This document shows, one piece after another, positions 1-5,937 of a stretch of DNA of 5,937 bases. The DNA comes from Hyphomicrobiales bacterium (lineage in GTDB: Bacteria; Pseudomonadota; Alphaproteobacteria; Parvibaculales; Parvibaculaceae). Each line of letters starts with the position of its first letter. Position 1 is the stretch's first letter. The notes below the pieces were generated by a model that was not told where the DNA came from, made no database searches, and worked only from the letters and a program-made list of their open reading frames with translations. Location: positions 1 through 5,937 of the forward strand of contig JAATFR010000203.1 in the NCBI GenBank assembly GCA_015655095.1, written 5' to 3'. The translations under genes and the position numbers were made by a program.

Positions 1-1997
1 AAGCGGTGCTGACGGCCGACCATATGACCTATGATCAGAACACGGGCGTGGTCACCGCTGATGGCCATGTCGCGCTGCTTGATGACACAGGCGATGTCGC
101 CTTCGGTAATCATATGGTGCTGCGCGATGAGTTGAAGGAAGGCGTCATTGATACGCTTTCTGTCCTCATGACCGATGATTCCAGGATGGCGGGCAATCGG
201 GCGACCCGCCTCGACGGCAATATCACGGTCATCAACAAGGGCGTCTTCAGTCCCTGCAAGATTTGCAATGTGATTGATGACAAGCAACCGCTCTGGCAGA
301 TCAAGGCCTTCCGGGTCACTCATAACAAGGCGGAACAGCAGATCATCTATGAGGATGCCTACATGGAATTCCTCGGTGTGCCTGTCGCCTATTTTCCGTT
401 CTTTTCGCAGCCCGATCCCACGGTCAAGCGTCGCTCCGGTTTCCTGTCTCCGAGTTTTGGCAGTTCGACCGAACTCGGGACAACGGTGAAAACGCCCTAT
501 TTTATTGATCTTGGCCCCAGCATGGATGCCACGTTGACGCCGTGGCTTACCTCAAAGCAGGGGCTGGTCTATCAGGGAGAGTTCCGTCAGCGCACACAAA
601 CCGGCGCCTACAGTTTTGATGGCACCGCCAATTTTCCGCGGTCGCCGAGTAATAATGATCTGCCGGGTGACAGGAGTTTCCGCGGCAGCCAGTTTGGCGA
701 GGGCGAGTTCAAACTGCCGGATAACTGGGCCTATGGTTTTCAGGCGCAGATGACAACTGACGACACTTATATGCGTCAGTATGACATCAACTCCCTAACC
801 AGCCTGACCAACAATATTTACCTGAATAAATTCGATGGTCCGGACTCTTTTTCAGCGAATGCCTATTATTTCAGCAATCTTTTGCTGAATGCTGATGGCT
901 CCAAGACCCGCAGCCCATGGGTTGCCCCGACAATTCAATATGAGCACCGCATACCGGGCGATTTTGCCGGAGGAAAACTCACGCTGTCGGCGGACGCGAC
1001 CGTGCTGGGCTACCGGGAAACCGACAATGAGCTGAGCCCGCAATCGCGGCGCCTGTCTACGACATTGAGTTGGGATCGCCCAGGTACGACATCTGGTGGC
1101 CTCGTCTATGATCTTTTCGCGAAGTTGCGTGGTGACCTTTATCAGGTCGACGATGTGGAAGACGAGTACGTGAAAGGCGCAAGCCGGGATGGAAGTCTGG
1201 CCCGTGCGCTGCCCACTCTGGGCGTCGATCTGCGCTATCCTCTGGTCAGTACTCAGGGCAAGTACCGGCAGGTTGTTTCGCCTGTCGTCCAGCTCATCTA
1301 TGCCCCATATGCAAGCAATGATTCACTGATCCCGAACGAGGATTCACAAGGCTACACATTCGACAGCACGAACCTGTTTTCGACGGACCGGTTTCCGGGC
1401 CTTGACCAGTGGGAGAGTGGGCCGCGCGCCAATGTAGGGATGGAATATTCCGTGTTTTCGCCGGGAGAGGCCAAGGCCACAGCCATGGTGGGACAGGTCT
1501 ATCGCATAAAGCCGGACAGCTCCTTTACCCAACGCAGCGGGCTGAGGGACAGACAGTCGGATTACGTTGCCAGTCTCATGGTTTCGCCAAGCCGCGATTA
1601 TACTTTCGTCAATCGTGTCAGAGTGGATCAGAGCACATATGATCTCCGCCAGAATGAGGTTGATCTTTACGCTCATCTCGATCCTGTTACGGCGCAGGTC
1701 GGCTGGGGATATTACAGTTCCGACCCGGAACTGGGCCTCGATAGCCGCGATCAGGGGATATTCGGCCTTAACATAAAGCTCTCGGATTACTGGAGTGTTT
1801 TCGGTACTACGCAGCGGAATTTCAAGACAGACAGCGCCATCTACAATCAGGTTGGCCTCACCTACCAGGACGAGTGTTTCGGGATTACGATGAATTTTGT
1901 TCAGAGTTTTACTCGGGATCGCGATATCCAGCCGTCCAACGGAGTATTTTTGCGATTTAATTTCAAATATCTGGGTGCCTTTGGTTTTGGCACCTAG
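1..1997 (+). CDS. lptD: LPS-assembly outer membrane protein LptD, 5'-truncated by window edge
   Basis: LptD is the outer-membrane beta-barrel that, with the lipoprotein LptE, inserts lipopolysaccharide into the outer leaflet. The reading frame is already open at the window edge (first full codon at base 3) and ends at TAG 1995-1997. The GTG at 6 is an internal codon and not a start: the signal peptide and the first part of the periplasmic domain lie upstream. Numbering from that GTG, residues 1 to about 125 are the end of the LptA/OstA-like jellyroll (TGVVTADGHVAL near 13-24). Next come family-typical barrel-entry motifs: GVPVAYFPFFSQPDP (124-138), RRSGFLSP (142-149) and PYFIDLGPSMDATLTP (164-179). 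The rest is rich in aromatic, Ser, Thr and Asn residues, as in beta-strands, and ends with FLRFNFKYLGAFGFGT. Cysteines are C84 and C87 (CKIC) and C624 (DECF), candidates for the disulfides that activate LptD. GC is lower than in the downstream genes. Identification is firm; only the N-terminus is missing. Confidence 0.96.
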   Translation, partial: AVLTADHMTYDQNTGVVTADGHVALLDDTGDVAFGNHMVLRDELKEGVIDTLSVLMTDDSRMAGNRATRLDGNITVINKGVFSPCKICNVIDDKQPLWQIKAFRVTHNKAEQQIIYEDAYMEFLGVPVAYFPFFSQPDPTVKRRSGFLSPSFGSSTELGTTVKTPYFIDLGPSMDATLTPWLTSKQGLVYQGEFRQRTQTGAYSFDGTANFPRSPSNNDLPGDRSFRGSQFGEGEFKLPDNWAYGFQAQMTTDDTYMRQYDINSLTSLTNNIYLNKFDGPDSFSANAYYFSNLLLNADGSKTRSPWVAPTIQYEHRIPGDFAGGKLTLSADATVLGYRETDNELSPQSRRLSTTLSWDRPGTTSGGLVYDLFAKLRGDLYQVDDVEDEYVKGASRDGSLARALPTLGVDLRYPLVSTQGKYRQVVSPVVQLIYAPYASNDSLIPNEDSQGYTFDSTNLFSTDRFPGLDQWESGPRANVGMEYSVFSPGEAKATAMVGQVYRIKPDSSFTQRSGLRDRQSDYVASLMVSPSRDYTFVNRVRVDQSTYDLRQNEVDLYAHLDPVTAQVGWGYYSSDPELGLDSRDQGIFGLNIKLSDYWSVFGTTQRNFKTDSAIYNQVGLTYQDECFGITMNFVQSFTRDRDIQPSNGVFLRFNFKYLGAFGFGT

Positions 1998-2009
1998 GGG
2001 GCGATTGTC

Positions 2010-2019
2010 GAGGCGCCTC
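2010..2019. repeat. Perfect 10-base palindrome in the lptD-surA gap
   Basis: GAGGCGCCTC reads the same on both strands and lies 12 bases after the lptD stop. It sits just upstream of a weak promoter-like pair (2023-2050). It could be an operator half of some kind. With no loop, and no T-run after it, it is not a convincing terminator. A chance occurrence in GC-rich DNA is possible. Confidence 0.4.
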
Positions 2020-2022
2020 CAG

Positions 2023-2050
2023 TTGATCGGGTTAGTAAAAAGGTTATGCT
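2023..2050 (+). promoter_or_regulatory. Weak candidate sigma70-type promoter for surA
   Basis: TTGATC (2023-2028) and TATGCT (2045-2050) each match four of six consensus positions (TTGACA / TATAAT) and are separated by 16 bases. Initiation would fall near 2057, giving a leader of roughly 55 bases before the surA ATG at 2111. A start site inside a conserved operon is plausible, since the lptD-surA gap (113 bases) is the longest in the window. The match is weak and such pairs arise by chance. Confidence 0.22.
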
Positions 2051-2054
2051 GGCG

Positions 2055-2071
2055 GCCTTGGTTCTGAAGGC
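2055..2071 (+). repeat. Short inverted repeat (5-bp stem, 7-base loop) before surA
   Basis: GCCTT (2055-2059) pairs with AAGGC (2067-2071) around the loop GGTTCTG. The stem is short and has no U-tract after it, so it is not a rho-independent terminator. If transcription starts near 2057 most of it would lie in the surA leader RNA. Function unknown. Confidence 0.25.
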
Positions 2072-2087
2072 GGCGCACTAGGGAAGC

Positions 2088-2099
2088 GGGCGGAAGCCC
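2088..2099 (+). repeat. Small hairpin with GGAA tetraloop abutting the surA ribosome binding site
   Basis: GGGC (2088-2091) and GCCC (2096-2099) close a GGAA loop, which fits the stable GNRA tetraloop class. The stem ends two bases before the AGGG (2101-2104) that is the likely Shine-Dalgarno of surA, six bases before its ATG. It could influence ribosome access, but a four-pair stem is small and no regulator is indicated. Confidence 0.3.
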
Positions 2100-2110
2100 A
2101 AGGGATACTT

Positions 2111-3439
2111 ATGACGTTAAGGAAGCTTAGCTGCGTGTCAGAGCCTGTTGCGGATATGCTTGGCCGGTTCGTTTTTGCGCTGTTCGCGATCTTGCTTTTG
2201 TCGGTTTCGACCGCAAGCTTCGATGCGCGAGCCGCGGAGGAAGACGGCAACTCGATGATCGGCATTGCGGCCATCGTCAATGATGAGGTCATTTCGCAAT
2301 ATGACCTGGATCAGAAGACACAGTTTGCGCTGGTGACATCGGGCATCCCCCAGACGCCTGAAAATGCCCAGCGGATGCGATCACAGGCTCTGCGCAGCCT
2401 GGTCGACGAAAAGCTGGAGATGCAGGAAGCTGCTCGCCAGAAAGTCTCCGTGTCTGAGGACCAGATAAATCAGGCCTACGCCGGCGTCGCGGCGCGCGGC
2501 CAAATGACGACGGACCAGCTCAATCATTATCTTGAGCAGAGTGGTATTTCCAAATCGTTACTCCTTAACCAGATCAAGGCGGAAATCGCCTGGAATCAGG
2601 TTGTTGCCCAGCAGTTCGGGCCGTTGATCTCTGTGGGTGATGATCAGGTTGATGAGGTTCTGCGCAAACTCCAGGATGAATCGAGTGAGACGCAGTATCT
2701 CGTCAGCGAAATTCTGTTGACTTACGAAAGCCCCCAGCAGGAAGCCGAGGTGTCCGCAGGCGCGGCCCAACTTGTCCAGCAGATCAGGCAGGGCGCGCCC
2801 TTCCAGGCCGTCGCCAACCAGTTCAGCCAGTCGCCCTCGGCAGCCTCCGGGGGTGATATTGGCTGGGTTCATGCGAGCCAGTTGCCGCCGGCTCTTGCCG
2901 ATATCGTCCCGAATATGCAGCCGGGGCAGGTGTCGGACCCGATCCAGACAGTGAATGGCTATTACATCGTCCAGTTGCGCTCCCGGCAGACCGGTTTTGG
3001 CGCGGATGAGATGAAGAACCAGTACACTCTCATGTATGCCGTCCTGCCGCTTTCGACGACGGCTTCCACCGCACAGCTTAACAAGCGCGTCGCTGAAGTC
3101 CAGGAGCTGATGGCGTCGTTCACCAACTGCAAGGACTTTGCGGCACAGGCTGCCAAATATGAGGGGGCGGACGTTTCCAAGCCCAAGACCATGTCCGTGG
3201 CGGACATGCAGCCCAACATGCGCAAGGCCGTGGCCGACCTCCAGCCCGGGCAGATGGCGCAACCGGTGCGCAGTTCTCGCGGCATAGAACTTCTCGCCGT
3301 CTGCGACCGCGTTAACGACACGGGCGGCGCGCCGAGCCGCGAATCCATCGAAGACAGTCTCTATTCCCAGCAGCTTTCCCTCATGGCGCGCCGTCACCTG
3401 AGGGACCTGCACCGGGACGCCGTCATCGACGTCCGTTAA
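2111..3439 (+). CDS. surA: Periplasmic chaperone / peptidyl-prolyl cis-trans isomerase SurA
   Basis: SurA is a periplasmic chaperone that holds unfolded outer-membrane proteins, including LptD, for delivery to the BAM complex. The 442-residue product is near the family's usual length. Hydrophobic residues 20-35 followed by ARA|AE (predicted cleavage after 41) form a signal peptide. The SurA N-terminal domain starts at GIAAIVNDEVISQYDL (51-66) and continues as helices to about 190. A parvulin domain spans about 195-292 with the diagnostic SGGDIGW (246-252) and NGYYIVQL (282-289). Residues about 303-402 look like a second, divergent parvulin fold without a GGDxGW motif, carrying C340 and C398. 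The C-terminal HLRDLHRDAVIDVR is a typical SurA ending. ATG 2111 has AGGG at 2101-2104 in front of it; the in-frame ATG 2156 (Met16) would give a more ordinary signal-peptide n-region but lacks a clear ribosome site. pdxA follows after 17 bases. Confidence 0.94.
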   Translation: MTLRKLSCVSEPVADMLGRFVFALFAILLLSVSTASFDARAAEEDGNSMIGIAAIVNDEVISQYDLDQKTQFALVTSGIPQTPENAQRMRSQALRSLVDEKLEMQEAARQKVSVSEDQINQAYAGVAARGQMTTDQLNHYLEQSGISKSLLLNQIKAEIAWNQVVAQQFGPLISVGDDQVDEVLRKLQDESSETQYLVSEILLTYESPQQEAEVSAGAAQLVQQIRQGAPFQAVANQFSQSPSAASGGDIGWVHASQLPPALADIVPNMQPGQVSDPIQTVNGYYIVQLRSRQTGFGADEMKNQYTLMYAVLPLSTTASTAQLNKRVAEVQELMASFTNCKDFAAQAAKYEGADVSKPKTMSVADMQPNMRKAVADLQPGQMAQPVRSSRGIELLAVCDRVNDTGGAPSRESIEDSLYSQQLSLMARRHLRDLHRDAVIDVR

Positions 3440-3443
3440 CCGC

Positions 3444-3448
3444 GAGGG
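3444..3448 (+). promoter_or_regulatory. Ribosome binding site of pdxA
   Basis: GAGGG lies eight bases before ATG 3457, inside the 17-base surA-pdxA gap. It supports this start over any downstream codon, because the core PdxA motif VTMGEPAGIG begins only 16 residues in. Confidence 0.6.
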
Positions 3449-3456
3449 CGGGTCCC

Positions 3457-4488
3457 ATGCCTTCGAGCCCTTCTTCCGGTTCCGCTGATCGTCCCCTCGC
3501 GGTGACGATGGGGGAGCCTGCGGGCATAGGCGCGGAAATCACGATCAAGGCATGGCGCGCGCGCAACGAGGCGGAAAGCGTACCGCCGTTCTTCTTTCTG
3601 GGTGACGCCGCGCTTCTTCGTGAGCGGGCGGAACTTGCCGGGCTTGAGGCATCGTTCGCGGTGATCGAAACGCCAGGACAGGCTGTCGACGCCTTTCCCG
3701 ATGCCTTGCCGGTGCTGGATCTGGCGCTGGCCCGGCCAAGCCGGCCCGGGGAGCTTGATCCCGCAAATGCGAAAGCCGTGATTGGCGCCATCGATCAGGC
3801 CTGTGCGCTGGCTCTGGCCGGAGATGTGGCGGGCATCGTCACCAACCCCATCCACAAGCGCGCGCTCTATGATGCGGGCTTTTCCGCCCCCGGCCATACT
3901 GAATATCTGGCCATGCTCACAGGGGCTCGCCAGCCAGTCATGATGCTGTCTTGCCCGGGCCTGCGGGTGGTCCCGGTGACGGTCCACCTGCCGCTGGCGC
4001 AGGTGGCGGGCGCGCTCGCCGCGGAAGCGATCATCGGGCAGGGGCGCATTCTGGCGCAGGGACTCATCCATGATTTCGGCATTGCGACGCCGCGCATCGC
4101 CGTCGCCGCCCTCAACCCCCATGCGGGCGAGGAGGGGAAACTCGGCACCGAGGAGCATACGATCATTACACCCGCGATCCGGCAGTTGCAGGCCGAGGGC
4201 ATCCATATAGACGGCCCCTGGCCAGCCGATACGCTGTTTCATGCCGAGGCGCGCGCGCGTTATGACGCGGTGCTGTGCATGTATCATGATCAGGCGCTGA
4301 TCCCGTTGAAGACCATCGACTTCGCGCACGGGGTCAACACTACGCTCGGGCTTCCCATCGTGCGTACCTCGCCGGATCATGGCACCGCGCTTGATATTGC
4401 CGCGCGCGGCATCGCCCATCCCGGCAGCCTGATCGTGGCCCTGCGCGAAGCGGCGCTGATCGCCCGTCACAGATCGGCCCGGCCATGA
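3457..4488 (+). CDS. pdxA: 4-hydroxythreonine-4-phosphate dehydrogenase PdxA
   Basis: PdxA oxidises 4-phosphohydroxy-L-threonine with NAD(P)+; the product decarboxylates to the amine that PdxJ joins with deoxyxylulose 5-phosphate to make pyridoxine 5'-phosphate. It is a cytosolic, metal-dependent homodimer. The protein has 343 residues, with a short Ser/Pro-rich start and then VTMGEPAGIGAEI (16-28), VTNPIHKRAL (128-137), PGHTEYLA (145-152), VTVHLPL (174-180), LNPHAGEEGKLG (219-230), MYHDQALIPLKT (275-286) and TLGLPIVRTSPDHGTALDIA (296-315). Metal ligands by alignment are H177, H222 and H277: their spacing (45 and 55) equals that of H166, H211 and H266 in the E. coli enzyme, with a constant offset of 11. 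H147 and T148 match the substrate-binding His-Thr pair. All key residues are present, so it should be active. Its TGA overlaps the rsmA start as ATGA. Confidence 0.97.
   Translation: MPSSPSSGSADRPLAVTMGEPAGIGAEITIKAWRARNEAESVPPFFFLGDAALLRERAELAGLEASFAVIETPGQAVDAFPDALPVLDLALARPSRPGELDPANAKAVIGAIDQACALALAGDVAGIVTNPIHKRALYDAGFSAPGHTEYLAMLTGARQPVMMLSCPGLRVVPVTVHLPLAQVAGALAAEAIIGQGRILAQGLIHDFGIATPRIAVAALNPHAGEEGKLGTEEHTIITPAIRQLQAEGIHIDGPWPADTLFHAEARARYDAVLCMYHDQALIPLKTIDFAHGVNTTLGLPIVRTSPDHGTALDIAARGIAHPGSLIVALREAALIARHRSARP
4485..4488 (+). other. ATGA stop/start overlap joining pdxA and rsmA
   Basis: The rsmA ATG (4485-4487) and the pdxA TGA (4486-4488) share bases. The region just upstream (CAGATCGGCCCGGCC) shows no strong Shine-Dalgarno, so rsmA is probably translated by ribosomes that finish pdxA (translational coupling). 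The overlap is seen directly; coupling is inferred. Confidence 0.8.
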
Positions 4489-5333
4489 GCGGACCTGATG
4501 ATCTGCCGCCGTTGCGCAGCGTGATCGAGCGATACGGGCTTGATGCGAAAAAGTCGCTCGGCCAGAATTTCCTTCTCGATCTCAACCTCACGGGGCGCAT
4601 CGCCCGGGCGGCGGGCCTTGTCGCGGGCGCCGAGATCATCGAGGTCGGGCCGGGGCCGGGTGGGCTCACCCGCGCCTTGCTGGCGGAAGGGGCGGCGAAG
4701 GTCATCGCCATCGAACGCGACCGACGCGCCATCCCCGCGCTTGAGGAAATTTCAGCCGCCTACCCAGGCCGCCTCCAGATCATCGAGGATGATGTGCTGG
4801 AGGTCGACATGCGCGCGCTTGCGGGTGATCGCAAGCCCAAGATCGTTGCAAACCTGCCCTATAATATAGCGACGGTTCTGCTGGTCAGATGGTTGCAGAA
4901 CGAGCCTTGGCCGCCCTATTTCTCCAGCCTCACGCTTATGTTCCAGAAAGAGGTGGGGGAGCGCATTGTCGCAAAGCCTTCAAGCAGCGCCTACGGGCGG
5001 CTGGCGGTGCTGGCGCAATGGCGTACGCAGGCGCGGATGCTGTTTGACATTGACCGTCGCGCTTTCACCCCGCCACCCGCGGTTACCTCGACGCTGGTCG
5101 AACTTATTCCCCGTTCCGTGCCGCTGGCCGAGGCTGACCCGCGCATTCTGGAGAAGGTCGTGGCGGCGGCCTTCGGACAGCGCCGCAAGATGCTGCGTTC
5201 GGCGCTGCGGGCGCTGACGCCGGATGCGGAAGCGCTGTTGGGTGCGGCGGGGATAGAGCCGACGCGGCGCGCGGAACAGCTTTCCGTCGAGGAGTTCTGC
5301 CGTCTGGCGGAAGCCTATCGCTTGGCGAGTTGA
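4485..5333 (+). CDS. rsmA: 16S rRNA dimethyladenosine transferase RsmA (KsgA)
   Basis: RsmA transfers four methyl groups from S-adenosylmethionine to two adjacent adenosines in helix 45 of 16S rRNA (A1518 and A1519 in E. coli numbering), a late checkpoint of 30S subunit maturation; loss gives kasugamycin resistance in E. coli. The 282-residue protein is of normal length. It shows AKKSLGQNFLLD (21-32), SAM motif I EVGPGPGGLT (53-62), the acidic ribose contact in IERD (76-79), EDDVLEVD (101-108), the catalytic NLPYNI (123-128), FTPPPAVTSTLV (194-205) and FGQRRKMLRSAL (230-241). The C-terminal domain has RAEQLSVEEFCRLA (262-275). Nothing is missing. NLPYNI rather than NPPY-type variants marks it as an rRNA adenine dimethylase. 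Unlike the E. coli cluster, apaG and apaH do not follow; a dehydrogenase gene starts 72 bases later. Confidence 0.97.
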   Translation: MSGPDDLPPLRSVIERYGLDAKKSLGQNFLLDLNLTGRIARAAGLVAGAEIIEVGPGPGGLTRALLAEGAAKVIAIERDRRAIPALEEISAAYPGRLQIIEDDVLEVDMRALAGDRKPKIVANLPYNIATVLLVRWLQNEPWPPYFSSLTLMFQKEVGERIVAKPSSSAYGRLAVLAQWRTQARMLFDIDRRAFTPPPAVTSTLVELIPRSVPLAEADPRILEKVVAAAFGQRRKMLRSALRALTPDAEALLGAAGIEPTRRAEQLSVEEFCRLAEAYRLAS

Positions 5334-5405
5334 AGGGGCCGTGCGAAAGTGCGGGCAATTCAAGAAACCTAGCCGGTTCAGGCATTCAGGAAGGCACCGC
5401 GACCC
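5334..5405. other. rsmA-adh intergenic gap without a recognisable promoter or terminator
   Basis: This 72-base gap contains no stem-loop followed by a T-run and no convincing -35/-10 pair. It does contain two tiny direct repeats, GTGCG-AAA-GTGCG (5341-5353) and TTCAGG-CA-TTCAGG (5377-5390), plus the ribosome binding site of the downstream gene. Whether the dehydrogenase is co-transcribed with rsmA is open. Confidence 0.5.
5388..5394 (+). promoter_or_regulatory. Ribosome binding site of the alcohol dehydrogenase gene
   Basis: AGGAAGG is a strong purine-rich Shine-Dalgarno match ending 11 bases before ATG 5406, slightly longer than the usual spacing. Together with the family-typical N-terminus MKAQALVEYG it fixes the start. 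The first two bases overlap the second copy of a TTCAGG direct repeat (5377-5382 and 5385-5390). Confidence 0.55.
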
Positions 5406-5937
5406 ATGAAAGCTCAAGCACTCGTTGAATATGGCCAGCCCCTCAAGGAAGTAACCAGCGACACCCCCGTCCCGACGGGGACCGAAGTGCTGCTCAAGAT
5501 GCGCCACTGCGGGGTCTGCCATTCCGATGTCCATTTGCAGGACGGTCATTTCGACATGGGTGGCGGCAACCAGCTTGACGTGAGCGGCGGACGCAAGCTG
5601 CCCTTCACGCTTGGCCATGAAATCGAGGGGGAGGTCATTGCGGTCGGCCCGGACGCAGAAGGCGTTTCGGTTGGCGATCTCCGCGTTGCCTTCCCGTGGA
5701 TCGGCTGTGGCGAGTGCCCGACCTGTAATCGTGGCGACGAGCACCTGTGCAACCGTCCGCGCAATCTGGGCATTCAGGTCGCAGGCGGCTATGCCACCCA
5801 TGTGATCGTGCCCCATCCACGCTATCTGCTCGATTATACCGGCATCAAGGATGGCCTCGCCGCCACCTATATGTGCTCAGGCCTCACCGCCTTCAGCGCG
5901 ATGAAGAAGCTCGATGTCAGCCCAGAGGAGCGGGTGC
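5406..5937 (+). CDS. Zinc-dependent alcohol dehydrogenase (MDR superfamily), 3'-truncated by window edge
   Basis: The frame stays open from ATG 5406 to the window end, giving 177 N-terminal residues of a protein whose family is usually about 340-350 long. It belongs to the medium-chain zinc alcohol dehydrogenases, which oxidise alcohols or reduce aldehydes with NAD(P). The catalytic zinc ligands are visible: C38 in CGVCHSDVH (35-43), H71 with E72 in the signature GHEIEGEV (70-77), and C157 in YMCSGLTAFSA (155-165). The structural zinc lobe has C101, C104, C107 and C115 (GCGECPTCNRGDEHLC). The GroES-like fold is thus complete, while the Rossmann nucleotide-binding half lies beyond the window. 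The Gly-rich insert DMGGGNQLDVSGG (50-62) before the GHE motif suggests a distinct subgroup. Substrate and cofactor preference cannot be told. It lies 72 bases after rsmA on the same strand and is functionally unrelated to it. Confidence 0.93.
   Translation, partial: MKAQALVEYGQPLKEVTSDTPVPTGTEVLLKMRHCGVCHSDVHLQDGHFDMGGGNQLDVSGGRKLPFTLGHEIEGEVIAVGPDAEGVSVGDLRVAFPWIGCGECPTCNRGDEHLCNRPRNLGIQVAGGYATHVIVPHPRYLLDYTGIKDGLAATYMCSGLTAFSAMKKLDVSPEERV

Noticed and set aside
6..8. GTG at 6 as the start codon of lptD
   Set aside because: The frame is open upstream to the window edge, and translation from here would lack a signal peptide and begin inside the jellyroll domain. The gene is truncated by the window.
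1998..2020. Rho-independent terminator after lptD using GAGGCGCCTC
   Set aside because: The palindrome has no loop of its own and no T-run follows it.
1344..2078. 244-codon open frame on the - strand opposite the lptD 3' end
   Set aside because: No recognisable domain and fully explained as a shadow of lptD codon use.
2046..2081. 11-codon ORF (MLAALVLKAAH) between lptD and surA as a leader peptide
   Set aside because: The purine run AAAAAGG ends only two bases before the ATG, too close for a ribosome site, and the peptide has no attenuation-type codon run.
2558..3412. 284-codon open frame on the - strand opposite surA
   Set aside because: His- and Leu-rich low-information translation typical of an antisense shadow; surA on the + strand is clear.
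3436..4470. 344-codon open frame on the - strand opposite pdxA
   Set aside because: It mirrors pdxA almost exactly, its translation resembles no family I know, and long antisense frames are expected opposite GC-rich genes. pdxA on the + strand has every family motif.
5330..5370. Promoter for the dehydrogenase starting from TTGAAG (5330-5335)
   Set aside because: No acceptable -10 hexamer lies 16-18 bases downstream; the sequence there is GGGCAA/CAATTC.
4980..5816. 278-codon open frame on the - strand spanning rsmA and the dehydrogenase
   Set aside because: It runs antisense through two well-supported genes and their gap, with no recognisable motif.

Overview
The window is an ordinary housekeeping stretch of a proteobacterial chromosome, most likely from an alphaproteobacterium. 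All five genes lie on the + strand: lptD (5' end cut off by the window) - surA - pdxA - rsmA - a zinc-dependent alcohol dehydrogenase (3' end cut off). The order lptD-surA-pdxA-rsmA is a well-known conserved cluster in Proteobacteria. The alphaproteobacterial assignment rests on the character of the proteins: a CxxC pair plus a single C-terminal cysteine in LptD, a SurA with one clear parvulin domain, and no apaG/apaH after rsmA. It also fits the high GC at third codon positions in pdxA and rsmA. I cannot name a genus.

Layout: positions 1-1997 hold the C-terminal ~664 codons of the LPS transport outer-membrane barrel LptD. Positions 1998-2110 are a 113-base gap with a 10-base perfect palindrome, two short hairpins and a weak promoter-like pair. 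SurA (2111-3439) is a periplasmic chaperone/prolyl isomerase with a signal peptide. After a 17-base gap comes PdxA (3457-4488), the 4-phosphohydroxy-L-threonine dehydrogenase of vitamin B6 synthesis. It overlaps the start of RsmA (4485-5333), the 16S rRNA dimethyladenosine methyltransferase, by ATGA. A 72-base gap (5334-5405) with a good ribosome binding site leads to the alcohol dehydrogenase (5406 to the window end).

How the genes work together: SurA escorts outer-membrane barrel proteins, and LptD is a classic SurA client, so the first two genes act in one envelope-assembly pathway. PdxA and RsmA have unrelated jobs and are joined to them by conserved operon structure. Tight spacing from surA through rsmA suggests one transcript. 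The dehydrogenase may be read through or have its own promoter; the sequence does not decide.

I found no RNA genes, mobile elements, CRISPR arrays or phage-like features, and no evidence of a new biological system. The findings are small-scale observations about junctions and domain details.
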